A DNA stretch of 64,000 bases from Arsukibacterium sp. UBA5043 (lineage in GTDB: Bacteria > Pseudomonadota > Gammaproteobacteria > Enterobacterales > Alteromonadaceae), in assembly GCA_002415085.1 (NCBI GenBank), contig DIBV01000004.1, positions 265,879-329,878 on the forward strand, in the 5' to 3' direction. Position 1 is the first letter of the stretch; each line of letters opens with the position of its first letter. The notes beneath the pieces are model-generated. The model ran no database searches and had not been told where the DNA came from. It saw only the letters and a list, made by a program, of their open reading frames with translations. This document shows, in pieces, positions 26,054 through 35,589 of this stretch. Made by a program: the position numbers and the translations under genes.

Positions 26054-26277
26054 TAACCTCTGCTGCAAGACTTGATTCGTTGTCAGCGAGGTCTGACCAC
26101 TATAAATAAAAATACAGAACATTAGTTTTTATATTCATGCTGCTTATACCCACTATAAGTGGCGTGGTTAACGGCCCGATGTCAATTTGACCCGAATTTT
26201 CATATAATCGCGCCCATTCATTCTAAGAATGACGCCGCAGTAGCAAGACTGCCGGCAACGACCAAGAGGATCATACT

Positions 26278-28875
26278 GTGCTACAACAATATCGCGAACA
26301 TGTGGCCGAGCGCGCAGCGCAAGGTATCCCGCCAAAGCCGCTCAATGCCGAGCAGGTAGCCGCTTTAGTTGAACTGTTAAAAAATCCGCCAAAAGGCGAA
26401 GAAGACACCTTAGTTGATTTACTGGTCAACCGGGTACCACCTGGCGTCGATGAAGCGGCTTATGTGAAAGCGGGCTTCTTAGCTGCTGTTGCCAAAGGTG
26501 AAACCAGCTGCAGCCTGATCAGTGCTGAGCGCGCGACCGAGCTGCTGGGTACCATGATGGGTGGCTACAACATCGAGCCGTTAATCAGCCTGCTGGACAA
26601 CGAAAAGCTGGCGGCTATTGCGGCTAAAGCGTTGTCGCATACTTTGCTGATTTTCGATGCGTTTCACGATGTCACCGAAAAAGCCGATGCCGGTAATAAA
26701 TATGCCAAGCAGGTAGTACAAAGCTGGGCCGATGCTGAGTGGTTTGAAAATAAGCCGGCCCTGGCTGAAAAAATTACGGTTACTGTTTTTAAAGTATCAG
26801 GCGAAACCAACACTGACGATTTATCACCGGCACCGGATGCCTGGTCACGGCCGGATATTCCGCTGCATGCGTTAGCGATGCTGAAAAATGCCCGTGAAGG
26901 TATTACCCCGGATCAGCCGGGTAGCGTTGGCCCGATTAAGCAGTTAGACGAGCTGAATAAAAAAGGTTTTCCACTTGCCTATGTCGGCGATGTAGTGGGT
27001 ACCGGTTCATCTCGTAAATCAGCCACTAACTCAGTTCTGTGGTTTATGGGTGATGATATTCCATACGTGCCAAACAAGCGCGGTGGTGGTTTTGTATTAG
27101 GCGGTAAAATTGCCCCTATCTTCTTTAACACCATGGAAGATTCAGGTGCCTTACCGATTGAAGTCGATGTAAACAACCTTGAAATGGGCGATGTGATTGA
27201 TATCCTGCCATTTGCAGGCAAAATTGTCCGTCATGGCACTGACGAAGTACTGGCAGAATTCAGCCTGGCCACCGATGTATTAATTGACGAAGTACGTGCC
27301 GGTGGCCGTATTCCGCTGATCATTGGCCGTGGTTTAACTGACCGCGCCCGTGAATTTTTAGGCGAAGGTCCGTCAGAGAAGTTCCGCCGGCCGTTACCAA
27401 AAACCGATTCAGGCAAAGGCTTCACCCTGGCTCAGAAAATGGTCGGTAAGGCGTGCGGTGTAACCGGTATTCGGCCGGGCACTTACTGTGAACCGAAAAT
27501 GACGACCGTGGGCTCGCAAGATACCACCGGCCCGATGACCCGCGACGAGCTAAAAGATTTAGCCTGTTTAGGTTTCTCTGCCGATTTAACCATGCAGTCA
27601 TTCTGCCACACCGCCGCTTATCCGAAGCCGGTCGATGTTGATACCCACCACACCCTGCCAGACTTTATTATGAACCGTGGCGGCGTAGCGCTGCGTCCGG
27701 GCGATGGCATTATCCACAGCTGGTTAAACCGGATGTTGCTGCCTGATACTGTTGGTACCGGTGGCGACTCGCACACTCGTTTCCCGATTGGTATTTCGTT
27801 CCCGGCCGGTTCTGGTTTAGTGGCGTTTGCTGCGGCAACCGGTGTTATGCCGCTGGATATGCCAGAGTCAGTATTAGTGCGCTTTAAAGGTGAAATGCAG
27901 CCGGGTATTACCCTGCGAGACTTAGTGCATGCTATTCCGTACGTTGCTATCCAGAAAGGTTTACTGACGGTTGATAAGAAAGGCAAGAAGAACATTTTCT
28001 CTGGCCGTATTCTGGAAATCGAAGGTTTACCAAATTTAACGGTAGAGCAGGCGTTTGAATTGTCTGATGCCTCTGCGGAACGTTCAGCGGCAGGTTGTAC
28101 GATCAAGCTGTCAGATGCCTCTATTGCCGAGTATCTGGAATCAAACATCGTCATGTTAAAGTGGATGATTTCTGAAGGTTACGGCGATGTGCGCACGATT
28201 GAGCGGCGTATTCAGGCAATGCAGGCCTGGTTAAAAGATCCGCAGCTGATGTCAGCCGATGCTGATGCCGAATACAGTGAAATTATCGAAATTGATCTGG
28301 CCGATATTAAAGAGCCGGTACTGTGTGCGCCAAACGATCCGGATGATGCACGTTTACTGTCTGAAGTGGCTGGCGACAAGATTGACGAAGTGTTTATCGG
28401 TTCCTGTATGACCAACATCGGTCACTTCCGCGCTGCCGGTAAGCTGCTGGATAAATACAAAGGCCAGCTGCCAACCCGCTTGTGGATAGCGCCGCCAACC
28501 AAGATGGACCAGGCGCAGTTAACCGAAGAAGGTTACTACAGCATATTCGGTAAAGTCGGTGCCCGCACTGAAATGCCAGGCTGTTCACTGTGTATGGGTA
28601 ACCAGGCCCGGGTAGCTGAGAACTCAACAGTAGTGTCTACCTCAACCCGTAACTTCCCGAACCGCTTAGGTCAGGGCGCTAACGTCTACTTAGCGTCGGC
28701 AGAACTGGCAGCAGTGGCGTCTATTATCGGTAAACTGCCGACAGTGGCTGAGTATCTGGAATACGCTAAGCAAATCGACGCTACCGCGGCCGATACCTAC
28801 CGTTACCTGAACTTCCACCGCATGGAGCAGTACACCAAAAAAGCAGATAACGTGATTATCCAGCAAGCGGTGTAA
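26278..28875 (+). CDS. acnB: Aconitate hydratase B / 2-methylisocitrate dehydratase
   Basis: The protein aligns along its full length with Acn[18 protein letters not shown] at the start, [60 protein letters not shown], then the 4Fe-4S cysteines in [10 protein letters not shown] and [10 protein letters not shown]. It interconverts citrate and isocitrate in the TCA cycle and often also serves the methylcitrate cycle. The start is a GTG at 26278, supported by AAGAGGA nine bases upstream and by exact fit to the E. coli N-terminus. At 865 residues its length is normal. It is flanked on both sides by copies of the dispersed repeat, in opposite orientation. Confidence 0.97.
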   Translation: MLQQYREHVAERAAQGIPPKPLNAEQVAALVELLKNPPKGEEDTLVDLLVNRVPPGVDEAAYVKAGFLAAVAKGETSCSLISAERATELLGTMMGGYNIEPLISLLDNEKLAAIAAKALSHTLLIFDAFHDVTEKADAGNKYAKQVVQSWADAEWFENKPALAEKITVTVFKVSGETNTDDLSPAPDAWSRPDIPLHALAMLKNAREGITPDQPGSVGPIKQLDELNKKGFPLAYVGDVVGTGSSRKSATNSVLWFMGDDIPYVPNKRGGGFVLGGKIAPIFFNTMEDSGALPIEVDVNNLEMGDVIDILPFAGKIVRHGTDEVLAEFSLATDVLIDEVRAGGRIPLIIGRGLTDRAREFLGEGPSEKFRRPLPKTDSGKGFTLAQKMVGKACGVTGIRPGTYCEPKMTTVGSQDTTGPMTRDELKDLACLGFSADLTMQSFCHTAAYPKPVDVDTHHTLPDFIMNRGGVALRPGDGIIHSWLNRMLLPDTVGTGGDSHTRFPIGISFPAGSGLVAFAAATGVMPLDMPESVLVRFKGEMQPGITLRDLVHAIPYVAIQKGLLTVDKKGKKNIFSGRILEIEGLPNLTVEQAFELSDASAERSAAGCTIKLSDASIAEYLESNIVMLKWMISEGYGDVRTIERRIQAMQAWLKDPQLMSADADAEYSEIIEIDLADIKEPVLCAPNDPDDARLLSEVAGDKIDEVFIGSCMTNIGHFRAAGKLLDKYKGQLPTRLWIAPPTKMDQAQLTEEGYYSIFGKVGARTEMPGCSLCMGNQARVAENSTVVSTSTRNFPNRLGQGANVYLASAELAAVASIIGKLPTVAEYLEYAKQIDATAADTYRYLNFHRMEQYTKKADNVIIQQAV

Positions 28876-28891
28876 TCAGCGCTATTGTGTT

Positions 28892-28917
28892 AAAGGCCTG
28901 CAGCTGCAGGCCTTTTT
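28892..28917 (+). terminator. Rho-independent terminator of acnB
   Basis: A self-complementary AAAGGCCTGCAGCTGCAGG segment continues into CCTTTTTT. The stem is GC-rich and followed by a T-run, 17 bp after the acnB stop. Confidence 0.88.
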
Positions 28918-28989
28918 TATAGGTGCTAATTAACAACGAAAAGTTCGCATGCAATAATTGATGAAATATAACTATAGTGGAGCGGGCCT

Positions 28990-29066
28990 GGATGCTCTGT
29001 TGGGGCGACACAGGGTGTCTGAGCGCCGTAGGCTCGAGTTACTGTGGCGAGCCCGGCAGAGTATGC
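28990..29066 (+). repeat. Dispersed palindromic repeat, copy C
   Basis: The core reads GACACAGGGTGTCTGAGC, a short GCC-GTA-GGC hairpin, then GAGTTACTGTGGCGAGC. The outer arms are GCTCTG and CAGAGT, which pair through one G-T wobble. This is a third arm sequence that still pairs. It lies between the acnB terminator and yacL. Confidence 0.82.
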
Positions 29067-29104
29067 AGGCGCCGCTTGCTGCCAGTTAAACCTGGAATCA
29101 CAAA

Positions 29105-29491
29105 ATGGAATACGATTTTATTTTTGATCGCACAACCCGCCAGTTCAGCATCCGGCTTGCTGGCGAACATGAAGTGTTAGGCCGGTTTTTGCTGGATGAA
29201 TTTGGCCAGCAGGCAGATGCCTGTACGCCACTGTTACAGCAACTGAGCGTATTAACGCCCCGGCAAAGTATGCAGTATCAGGGGCGGGAATTTTTGCTGG
29301 AAGTTGAAAACGGTGAAGTAACCCTAAGCCACAACAGTCTTTTTTACCAGAGTGCTGATGAGCAGACCGGCCAGTTACAAGCCTTGGCAGAAGATGACTT
29401 ACAACTGGACCAGCAAGGGATGAACAGCCAGTGTGGCCTGGAAGATTTTCTGCTATTGCTGCGCCAGTGGCAGCAGTTTCTAAAAGATTAA
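29105..29491 (+). CDS. yacL: YacL family (UPF0231) protein
   Basis: The 128-residue protein matches YacL in length and pattern: MEYDFIFDRTTRQF, GEHEVLGRFLLDEF, YQGREFLLEVENGEV and a C-terminal GLEDFLLLLRQWQQFL. It follows acnB as in E. coli, which supports the identification. It is a small acidic cytoplasmic protein of unknown function. Its stop codon overlaps the stop of the convergent sensor-kinase gene (TTAA shared), leaving no room for a separate terminator. Confidence 0.88.
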   Translation: MEYDFIFDRTTRQFSIRLAGEHEVLGRFLLDEFGQQADACTPLLQQLSVLTPRQSMQYQGREFLLEVENGEVTLSHNSLFYQSADEQTGQLQALAEDDLQLDQQGMNSQCGLEDFLLLLRQWQQFLKD

Positions 29492-32400
29492 TCTGCCGCG
29501 ACTTTTAATGGCAGCAGCAAGGTAAAGCAAGTGCCTTCGCCAGGAGTGCTGTTGACTTTTACGGTGCCGCCGAGCTTCTGAGTAATCAGATTAAATACAA
29601 TATGTAAGCCCAGGCCGGTGCCACCCTGATGGCGGTTAGTAGTAAAGAAGGGATCAAAAATTCGCTCGATATACTCACCGCTGATACCAGCACCATTGTC
29701 AGCAAAGCGTATTTCTATCTGATCTTTTTGCTGGCGGCAGTTAATGGTGATTTCGCCACTGTCACGGTTGGCAAAGCCATGTACTACGGCATTCTGGGTA
29801 AAGTTGGTAATAATCTGGCCAATAGTGCCGGGAAAGCTGTCCATCACAATATTATCAGGGCAGTGCATCTGCAGCGTGATTTTCCTGTTACGCCACATTA
29901 AACTCAGACTATCGAGCAACTCATCCAGATATTTGGCCAGGTTAAACTGTCGTTGATTATCTGCCGTAAGGTCAACCGACACCTGCTTAAAGTTTGCTAC
30001 CAACTGGGCAGCGCGTTGCAGGTTATTATCAAGTAACTGGCCTGCCTGGACTAATTTACTCAGATAGTTATCCAGCTCCTGGCGGCGAATATTACCGCTG
30101 GCCAGTTTTTGCTGTAACAACTGACTTTCTTCGGTAACAACACTATTGGCTGTTAATGCCACCCCTAATGGCGTGTTAACTTCATGTGCCACACCGGCGA
30201 CCAACTGACCTAACGCGGCCATTTTTTCGGTGCGAACCAGCTCTTTCAACGTTGACTCAAGCTGCACCAGAGTTTGCTCGGCTTTGTTTTTGGACTCCTG
30301 CAGAGCACGGCTGCGTTCATTTAATGCGTCGGTACGTTGTTCGACCAGCCAGGCCATTTCTTCCTGTTGTTTGCGCAAATGCTTTAACCGGAACCTGTGC
30401 ACGCCGACCATCAGCGTTAGCACTAATGCAGCCAGTAAAATTCTTGCCAACCAGGTTTCCCACCACAAAGGCTGTACCTTAATGTTCAGGATGGTTTCGT
30501 CGCTCCAGCCAGACTCCGCCAGACCAGCCCGTAACCGGAACTGATAATCACCCGGTGGTAACCGCTCAAAGCTGGCGCTGCGTGCTGCGGCATGCTGGGT
30601 GATCCAATCGGGTGTCACCGGATCAAGCCGGTACTGAAACTGTACCTGAGCCGTTTCAATAAACTCCCGGGTGGAATAGCGCACACTAAAGCTACGATTA
30701 TCACTGGCAGGAATGTTTAACTTTGCATCCGGCATGGTGACTGGCTGACCATTTACTTCAATTTCTAAAATGGCCGGTACGGCAACCGCCCCGGCGGAAT
30801 AGCTTAGCACCTGCTGTGGTTGAAAAAGGGTAAAACCATCCATACCCCCAAAAACGATAGTGCCATCGGCCATAACCGTGCTGGCAGCGTTAATATAGTC
30901 GCTGCGTAGCGTACCATGCTGATAACCAAAATTTCGAAAGCCGCTTGTTAAGGGATTAAATACTGAAATGCCGTACGCAGTGCTTAACCAGATATTGCCA
31001 GCCAGATCGAGTTCTGCCGCTTTCAGCTGGCCACTGGCTAAGCCATCCACTTCTGCATATTGCCTGAAGCGGACGTTAGCTGGATTATCGAACGATGTTG
31101 GCAGCATTAATTCAAATAAACCGGTACCATTGGTTGCCAGCCAGTGACGATGATCAGTGCTTTGCAAATACGCCATCGGGGCTGACGGCAGCGTCAATAC
31201 CATGCCGTCGTCGCCTGATGCAAGGGGATGCTCATAAATCAGGCTACCATCATTAGCATTAAACCATGATAACCCCTGATAAGAGCCCACCAGCATGTAA
31301 TGCTGGCCAACAGGCCTGATAAAGGTAATGGCACGGCTAAACGGATATTGAGCAACAATGTGCTGACTGGCTTCATCCAGTATCACCAGGCCAAATTGAT
31401 CAATTGCCAGCCACAAGTGACTGCCGGAGTCCCAAAGCCGGCGTACCGGGCCAGCTGGCATCTCCGGGGGTAATGATACGTGCCGGTAATTACCGTTGGC
31501 CGTTGTCACGGCAATTATCCCCTGACCATGGCCAAACCATATTTCGTTAGTGCGCTTGAGCGCGCAAAAGAAGGTTAAGCCTTTGCTGCTGGTGTCGGCC
31601 AGATTAAAGCTTGCCGTCGTTAAATCCAGAGTAAATAAACCATCAGCCGTTCCGGTCCAGATTGTACTGTCACTGCTTGCCAGACTTATCGTCGCCGGGT
31701 TCCTGGCGCTGTCCATTAAGGCTAAGTCACGGCTGATACTGACAAACAAATTATTTGCCAGATTAAGACGGGATACCCCGCCGTTCCAGGTACCAACCCA
31801 GATGCTGCCATCGTTATCCTGCAGCAAGGCGGTAACTTTACCATTGCCAACACTGGCCGGATTATTACGTTGGTGCTGGTATGAGACCTGCTGTTGCCAG
31901 CGCCCGTTTTGCTGGGTCAGGCGACTTAAACCATGCTGGGTGCCTACCCAGATATCACCCTGATTGTCCATGATGATGCTGCGGATTTCATTACTGCTTA
32001 AATCATTGTTGTAACTGGTAATCTCAAGTCTACTCCAGCCATCAGCTGTAGATTCCTGCAGCAGCAACCCTTGCCGTTCCAGTCCGACCCACAAGCTGCC
32101 GGTTTTATCATGGTACAACGTCATAACGGAGGCATCAGGAAACGGAAAATTACTGGCTGAACTAAACTGCCCGCTATTGCGGTCAAAGCGCAGCAAGCCG
32201 CGTGGTGTGCCCAGCCATAACTGACCCGCAGTATCGGCCGATACTGCGGTGATATAACGCGTGGTATCACCGTACCAATGAACCTGGCGGGAAGCTTGAT
32301 GCCACATGGCAAGCCCCTGATTAGTGCCAATCCACAGTTGTTGCTGTTTATCCAGATGCAGGGCCAGCACCAGCGGCTCTGTATCTCTGCCGTTTTGTGC

Positions 32401-32790
32401 CAGACGGATGTTTTCACAGGTGCCAGTGACCGGATTAAAGTAGTTTAAGCCATTCAGGGTGCCGACCCAGAGCATACCCTGCTTATCAACCAGTAACGAG
32501 GTAATAAAGTTATCGCTCAGTGACTGACTCAACTGCTGTTCGGGCAGAAAAACTTTGATCGCAAAACCGTCATAGCGATTCAGACCACTTTGAGTGCCTA
32601 TCCAGATATTGCCGCTATGGTCCTGCGCGAGAGAGGTGACAGTGGTTTGCGACAACCCTTGTCCAATATCAATTCTGGCAAAACGTGAGGCTGCCGGAAC
32701 CTCAACAATTGATGTTGCACAAAGCGGCGAGGTTAGCAGAGCCAGCAAAACAGGTAACAATGAACAAGATAGTCTGAAAACCAAGTACAT
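29488..32790 (-). CDS. Two-component-regulator-propeller sensor histidine kinase
   Basis: After a signal sequence (YLVFRLSCSLLPVLLALL) come about a dozen Reg_prop repeats of the form DHSGNIWIGTQSGLNRYDG. These predict two periplasmic beta-propellers. A Y_Y_Y domain follows (FSVRYSTREFIETAQVQFQYRLDP... LPPGDYQFRLRAG), then one membrane helix (LARILLAALVLTLMVGVHRF), a coiled coil, a HisKA-like helix with GVAHEVNTPLG, and an ATPase domain with NFTQNAVVHGF, ADNGAGI and GGTGLGLHIVFNL. There is no receiver or AraC domain, so it is not a full hybrid and its partner regulator is elsewhere. The ATG at 32790 is chosen because it starts the signal peptide directly. The ligand is unknown; relatives often sense polysaccharides or nutrients. 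Confidence 0.9.
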   Translation of the reverse strand: MYLVFRLSCSLLPVLLALLTSPLCATSIVEVPAASRFARIDIGQGLSQTTVTSLAQDHSGNIWIGTQSGLNRYDGFAIKVFLPEQQLSQSLSDNFITSLLVDKQGMLWVGTLNGLNYFNPVTGTCENIRLAQNGRDTEPLVLALHLDKQQQLWIGTNQGLAMWHQASRQVHWYGDTTRYITAVSADTAGQLWLGTPRGLLRFDRNSGQFSSASNFPFPDASVMTLYHDKTGSLWVGLERQGLLLQESTADGWSRLEITSYNNDLSSNEIRSIIMDNQGDIWVGTQHGLSRLTQQNGRWQQQVSYQHQRNNPASVGNGKVTALLQDNDGSIWVGTWNGGVSRLNLANNLFVSISRDLALMDSARNPATISLASSDSTIWTGTADGLFTLDLTTASFNLADTSSKGLTFFCALKRTNEIWFGHGQGIIAVTTANGNYRHVSLPPEMPAGPVRRLWDSGSHLWLAIDQFGLVILDEASQHIVAQYPFSRAITFIRPVGQHYMLVGSYQGLSWFNANDGSLIYEHPLASGDDGMVLTLPSAPMAYLQSTDHRHWLATNGTGLFELMLPTSFDNPANVRFRQYAEVDGLASGQLKAAELDLAGNIWLSTAYGISVFNPLTSGFRNFGYQHGTLRSDYINAASTVMADGTIVFGGMDGFTLFQPQQVLSYSAGAVAVPAILEIEVNGQPVTMPDAKLNIPASDNRSFSVRYSTREFIETAQVQFQYRLDPVTPDWITQHAAARSASFERLPPGDYQFRLRAGLAESGWSDETILNIKVQPLWWETWLARILLAALVLTLMVGVHRFRLKHLRKQQEEMAWLVEQRTDALNERSRALQESKNKAEQTLVQLESTLKELVRTEKMAALGQLVAGVAHEVNTPLGVALTANSVVTEESQLLQQKLASGNIRRQELDNYLSKLVQAGQLLDNNLQRAAQLVANFKQVSVDLTADNQRQFNLAKYLDELLDSLSLMWRNRKITLQMHCPDNIVMDSFPGTIGQIITNFTQNAVVHGFANRDSGEITINCRQQKDQIEIRFADNGAGISGEYIERIFDPFFTTNRHQGGTGLGLHIVFNLITQKLGGTVKVNSTPGEGTCFTLLLPLKVAAD

Positions 32791-32982
32791 AATAAAACCT
32801 TGGGTGCTGAGGCAACGAATATCGTTGTTATCTGATATTAAGCATAGTCGTAATTGTCCCGGCTGCAACAGTCCGCTGGCGGCATTGCTGTTGCACAGCC
32901 AGCGGGAAAGGCTGCACCATCATGGGGCGGATTGCGACTGCTAAAAGTTGGTTAAACAATGTAAGTCCATGTAATTCATTGA

Positions 32983-33393
<411 letters not shown>

Positions 33394-33404
33394 GGAGCCC
33401 TGTC

Positions 33405-34676
33405 ATGCAAGAACAAATTTTTCACCTACAATATGCCATGGACACCTTTTACTTCCTGATTTGCGGAGTATTGGTCATGTGGATGGCCGCAGGCTTCTCT
33501 ATGCTGGAAGCTGGCCTGGTCCGTTCGAAAAACACCACAGAAATTCTGACTAAAAACGTCGCGTTATATTCGATAGCCTGCATTATGTATATGGTGTGCG
33601 GCTACGCCTTGATGTATGGCGGTGAGTTTTTCTTAAGCGGCATCAACGCGGTCGATGTGGATGCTACCCTGACCAGTTTCACTGAGCGTGAAGATGGCTT
33701 TACCGGTGGTGCGGTATATTCAACTGCCTCAGATTTTTTCTTTCAGGTGGTATTTGTGGCAACCGCCATGTCAATTGTCTCTGGTGCAGTAGCCGAGCGC
33801 ATGAAACTGTGGGCCTTTCTGGCTTTCGCTGTGGTAATGACCGGGGTTATTTACCCGATGGAAGGCAGCTGGACCTGGGGTGGTAACGCAGTATTTGGAT
33901 TATATACCCTTGGTGATTTAGGTTTCTCTGATTTTGCCGGCTCTGGCATTGTTCATATGGCAGGTGCGTCTGCGGCGTTAGCTGGGGTGTTGTTGCTGGG
34001 TGCCCGTAAAGGAAAATATGGCAAAGACGGTAAAATTAATGCAATTCCAGGTGCCAATATGCCGCTGGCAACACTGGGTACCTTAGTACTGTGGATGGGC
34101 TGGTTCGGCTTTAACGGTGGCTCAGTGCTTAAACTGGGTGATATCAGCAATGCCAACGCCGTAGCTGTGGTCTTTTTAAATACCAATGCCGCCGCCGCTG
34201 CTGGTGCCGTTGCCGCATTAATACTGTCAGTAGTGTTATTCCGTAAAGCTGACTTAACCATGGCGCTAAACGGGGCGTTAGCGGGTTTAGTCGCAATCAC
34301 GGCTGAGCCTTCAACACCAACGCCACTGCAGGCGACGTTGTTTGGTGCGATTGGTGGGCTGTTGGTTGTAGCATCAATTATTGGTCTGGATAAGCTGAAA
34401 ATCGATGATCCTGTGGGTGCTATTTCGGTACACGGTGTGGTGGGGTTATTAGGCCTGTTACTGGTGCCCGTAACCAACAGTAACAGCAGCTTCAGCGGTC
34501 AGTTGATTGGTGCAGCGACGATATTTGTCTGGGTATTTGCTACCAGTTTCATCGTTTGGTATGTGCTTAAACTGGTGATGGGTATCCGTGTTAGCGAGCA
34601 AGCAGAATATGAGGGCGTGGATGCCTCAGAGTGTGGCATTGAAGCCTATCCTGAGTTTGTCTCGTCGGTAAAGTAA
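33405..34676 (+). CDS. amtB: Ammonium transporter
   Basis: The 423-residue protein is built of about eleven membrane helices. It contains MWMAAGFSMLEAGLVRSKNT, the GGxV-like FTGGAVYSTAS loop, SGIVHMAGASAALAGVLLLGARKGKYG with a central-pore histidine, and DDPVGAISVHGVVGLLGLLL with another histidine of the twin-His pair. These are the ammonium-family signatures. The protein moves ammonium across the inner membrane and is blocked by GlnK under nitrogen excess. The start has AAGGAGCC upstream. Two structured segments follow the stop, the second a terminator. Confidence 0.95.
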   Translation: MQEQIFHLQYAMDTFYFLICGVLVMWMAAGFSMLEAGLVRSKNTTEILTKNVALYSIACIMYMVCGYALMYGGEFFLSGINAVDVDATLTSFTEREDGFTGGAVYSTASDFFFQVVFVATAMSIVSGAVAERMKLWAFLAFAVVMTGVIYPMEGSWTWGGNAVFGLYTLGDLGFSDFAGSGIVHMAGASAALAGVLLLGARKGKYGKDGKINAIPGANMPLATLGTLVLWMGWFGFNGGSVLKLGDISNANAVAVVFLNTNAAAAAGAVAALILSVVLFRKADLTMALNGALAGLVAITAEPSTPTPLQATLFGAIGGLLVVASIIGLDKLKIDDPVGAISVHGVVGLLGLLLVPVTNSNSSFSGQLIGAATIFVWVFATSFIVWYVLKLVMGIRVSEQAEYEGVDASECGIEAYPEFVSSVK

Positions 34677-34714
34677 GCAGCCTGGAAAGAGTCGGTGGGG
34701 CTTTCCGGGAGCGG

Positions 34715-34759
34715 GTTGGCGATGCAATACCAGTAACAACGGGTAGCGCATCGGCCAAC
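34715..34759 (+). other. Strong hairpin in the amtB 3' region
   Basis: GTTGGCGATGC (34715-34725) pairs with GCATCGGCCAAC (34748-34759) with one bulged G, around a 22-base loop. It lies between the amtB stop (34676) and the terminator at 34814. It could be a 3'-UTR structure or part of a small RNA released from the amtB message; there is no reading frame of note here. Confidence 0.55.
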
Positions 34760-34813
34760 TGAACTTATCCACCAAACTACGTCTATCCTTGTCCATTGTC
34801 GAATAGTCTGACG

Positions 34814-34841
34814 CCCCGTGGTAATTGCCTCGGGGTTTTTT
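34814..34841 (+). terminator. Rho-independent terminator of glnK-amtB
   Basis: CCCCGTGG (34814-34821) pairs with CCTCGGGG (34828-34835) apart from one T-T mismatch, followed by TTTTTT. It ends transcription 138-165 bp beyond amtB. Confidence 0.85.
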
Positions 34842-34949
34842 ATATCCTTCGTACTTAACGCTGCCGCTTTGTTGACTTCGCTCACTGCAACGTCAATTAC
34901 TTTGGATATATGATTTGTTGGTGACGTGGTGAAATTTTCTGTGGGCCAG

Positions 34950-34979
34950 AAAAGCGAAAAGGCCGCAAACATCGCGGCC
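34950..34979 (-). terminator. Rho-independent terminator of the CsrB-like RNA
   Basis: GGCCGC at 34974-34979 and 34961-34966 pair on the minus strand around a 7-base loop; TTTTCGCTTTT follows in the direction of transcription. Confidence 0.88.
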
Positions 34980-35317
34980 ACTTTCGGTTCTGTTTCAGCT
35001 TATCCGTGCTGTTACTCATCCTGAGTAAGTCTTCCCTGGCTCCATCCCGGAGTGTCCAACGGCATCGTGCCGGGTCCTGCTGTCCTTAACTATTACTACC
35101 TTGTAATAGTAAACTCATCCTGAGTGGTTCCTGGTTCGTCCCTGTTGTTCTGCGTGTGTGAAGCAAGCAAAACGGCCATCCTGGCGCTGCATCCTGCAAT
35201 ATCGTCCTGATAGTTATGCCCTTTCCTGAGCGTGTCCTTTAATCTTCCTTATGCTATCCTAGCTTTGATTTGCTTCCTGCAAATCTGACTGACTTCCTGT
35301 CAGCTGCCATCCGTTGA
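34953..35317 (-). ncRNA. csrB: CsrB-type CsrA-sequestering regulatory RNA
   Basis: On the minus strand this stretch of about 365 bases holds about 21 GGA trinucleotides, ten within CAGGA and four within exact CAGGATG. Many GGA triplets sit in the loop of a short hairpin: TACTCA-GGA-TGAGTA, GCTA-GGA-TAGC and GCCA-GGA-TGGC are examples, the last two as read on either strand. This density and placement are the defining traits of CsrB/RsmB RNAs, which bind many copies of CsrA/RsmA and release target messages. It ends at a GGCCGC/GCGGCC hairpin (34961-34979) followed on that strand by TTTTCGCTTTT. The length matches E. coli CsrB (about 370 nt). The 5' end is estimated from a -10 element at 35325-35330 and may be off by several bases. 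A GacA/UvrY box was not confirmed. Confidence 0.88.
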
Positions 35318-35324
35318 CGAAGAT

Positions 35325-35330
35325 ATTATG
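35325..35330 (-). promoter_or_regulatory. Candidate -10 element for the CsrB-like RNA
   Basis: CATAAT on the minus strand (one mismatch to TATAAT) lies just before the first GGA motifs. No good -35 hexamer is found 17 bases upstream, which fits an activator-dependent promoter, as expected for csrB genes. The tentative start is near 35317. Confidence 0.45.
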
Positions 35331-35487
35331 CAACGAATCACGGTTGGTGGGGACATGGTTTAAGAAATAAACCGGCTGTAATAATATTGTAAAATAGCCG
35401 ATAGCGATTAAATGTTATTTAAAACATAGGCTTAAATTGGGCGTTCGTTCCGTGCTATGCAGAAAATAGCGTTTAAACTTACCTTTT

Positions 35488-35505
35488 TGTGAGATATATC
35501 TCACA
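35488..35505. promoter_or_regulatory. 18-bp perfect palindrome upstream of the DyP-like gene
   Basis: TGTGAGATATATCTCACA is perfectly self-complementary and lies 85 bp before the start at 35590. It resembles a CRP site (TGTGA...TCACA), but the spacer is 8 bases instead of 6, so the binding protein is uncertain. It is also about 160 bp from the csrB-like promoter. Confidence 0.55.
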
Positions 35506-35589
35506 CGGCGATTAGGTTTTCGTCTTAGCGGCGGGCAAACAGGCAGCAAAACTAAACGTATTAACCTAAAAATTAATTCAGGGAAGGAA

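Noticed and set aside
21920-29066. The dispersed repeats as integron attC sites
   Set aside because: The GTTRRRY/RYYYAAC core sites are absent and the copies do not separate promoterless cassettes; flanking genes are core genes.
34646-34981. Minus-strand 111-codon frame overlapping the end of amtB
   Set aside because: It overlaps the amtB end and the CsrB-like terminator, has no recognisable motif and no clear ribosome site.
35488-35505. Canonical CRP site
   Set aside because: The spacer between TGTGA and TCACA is 8 bases, not 6, so it is reported only as a palindrome.
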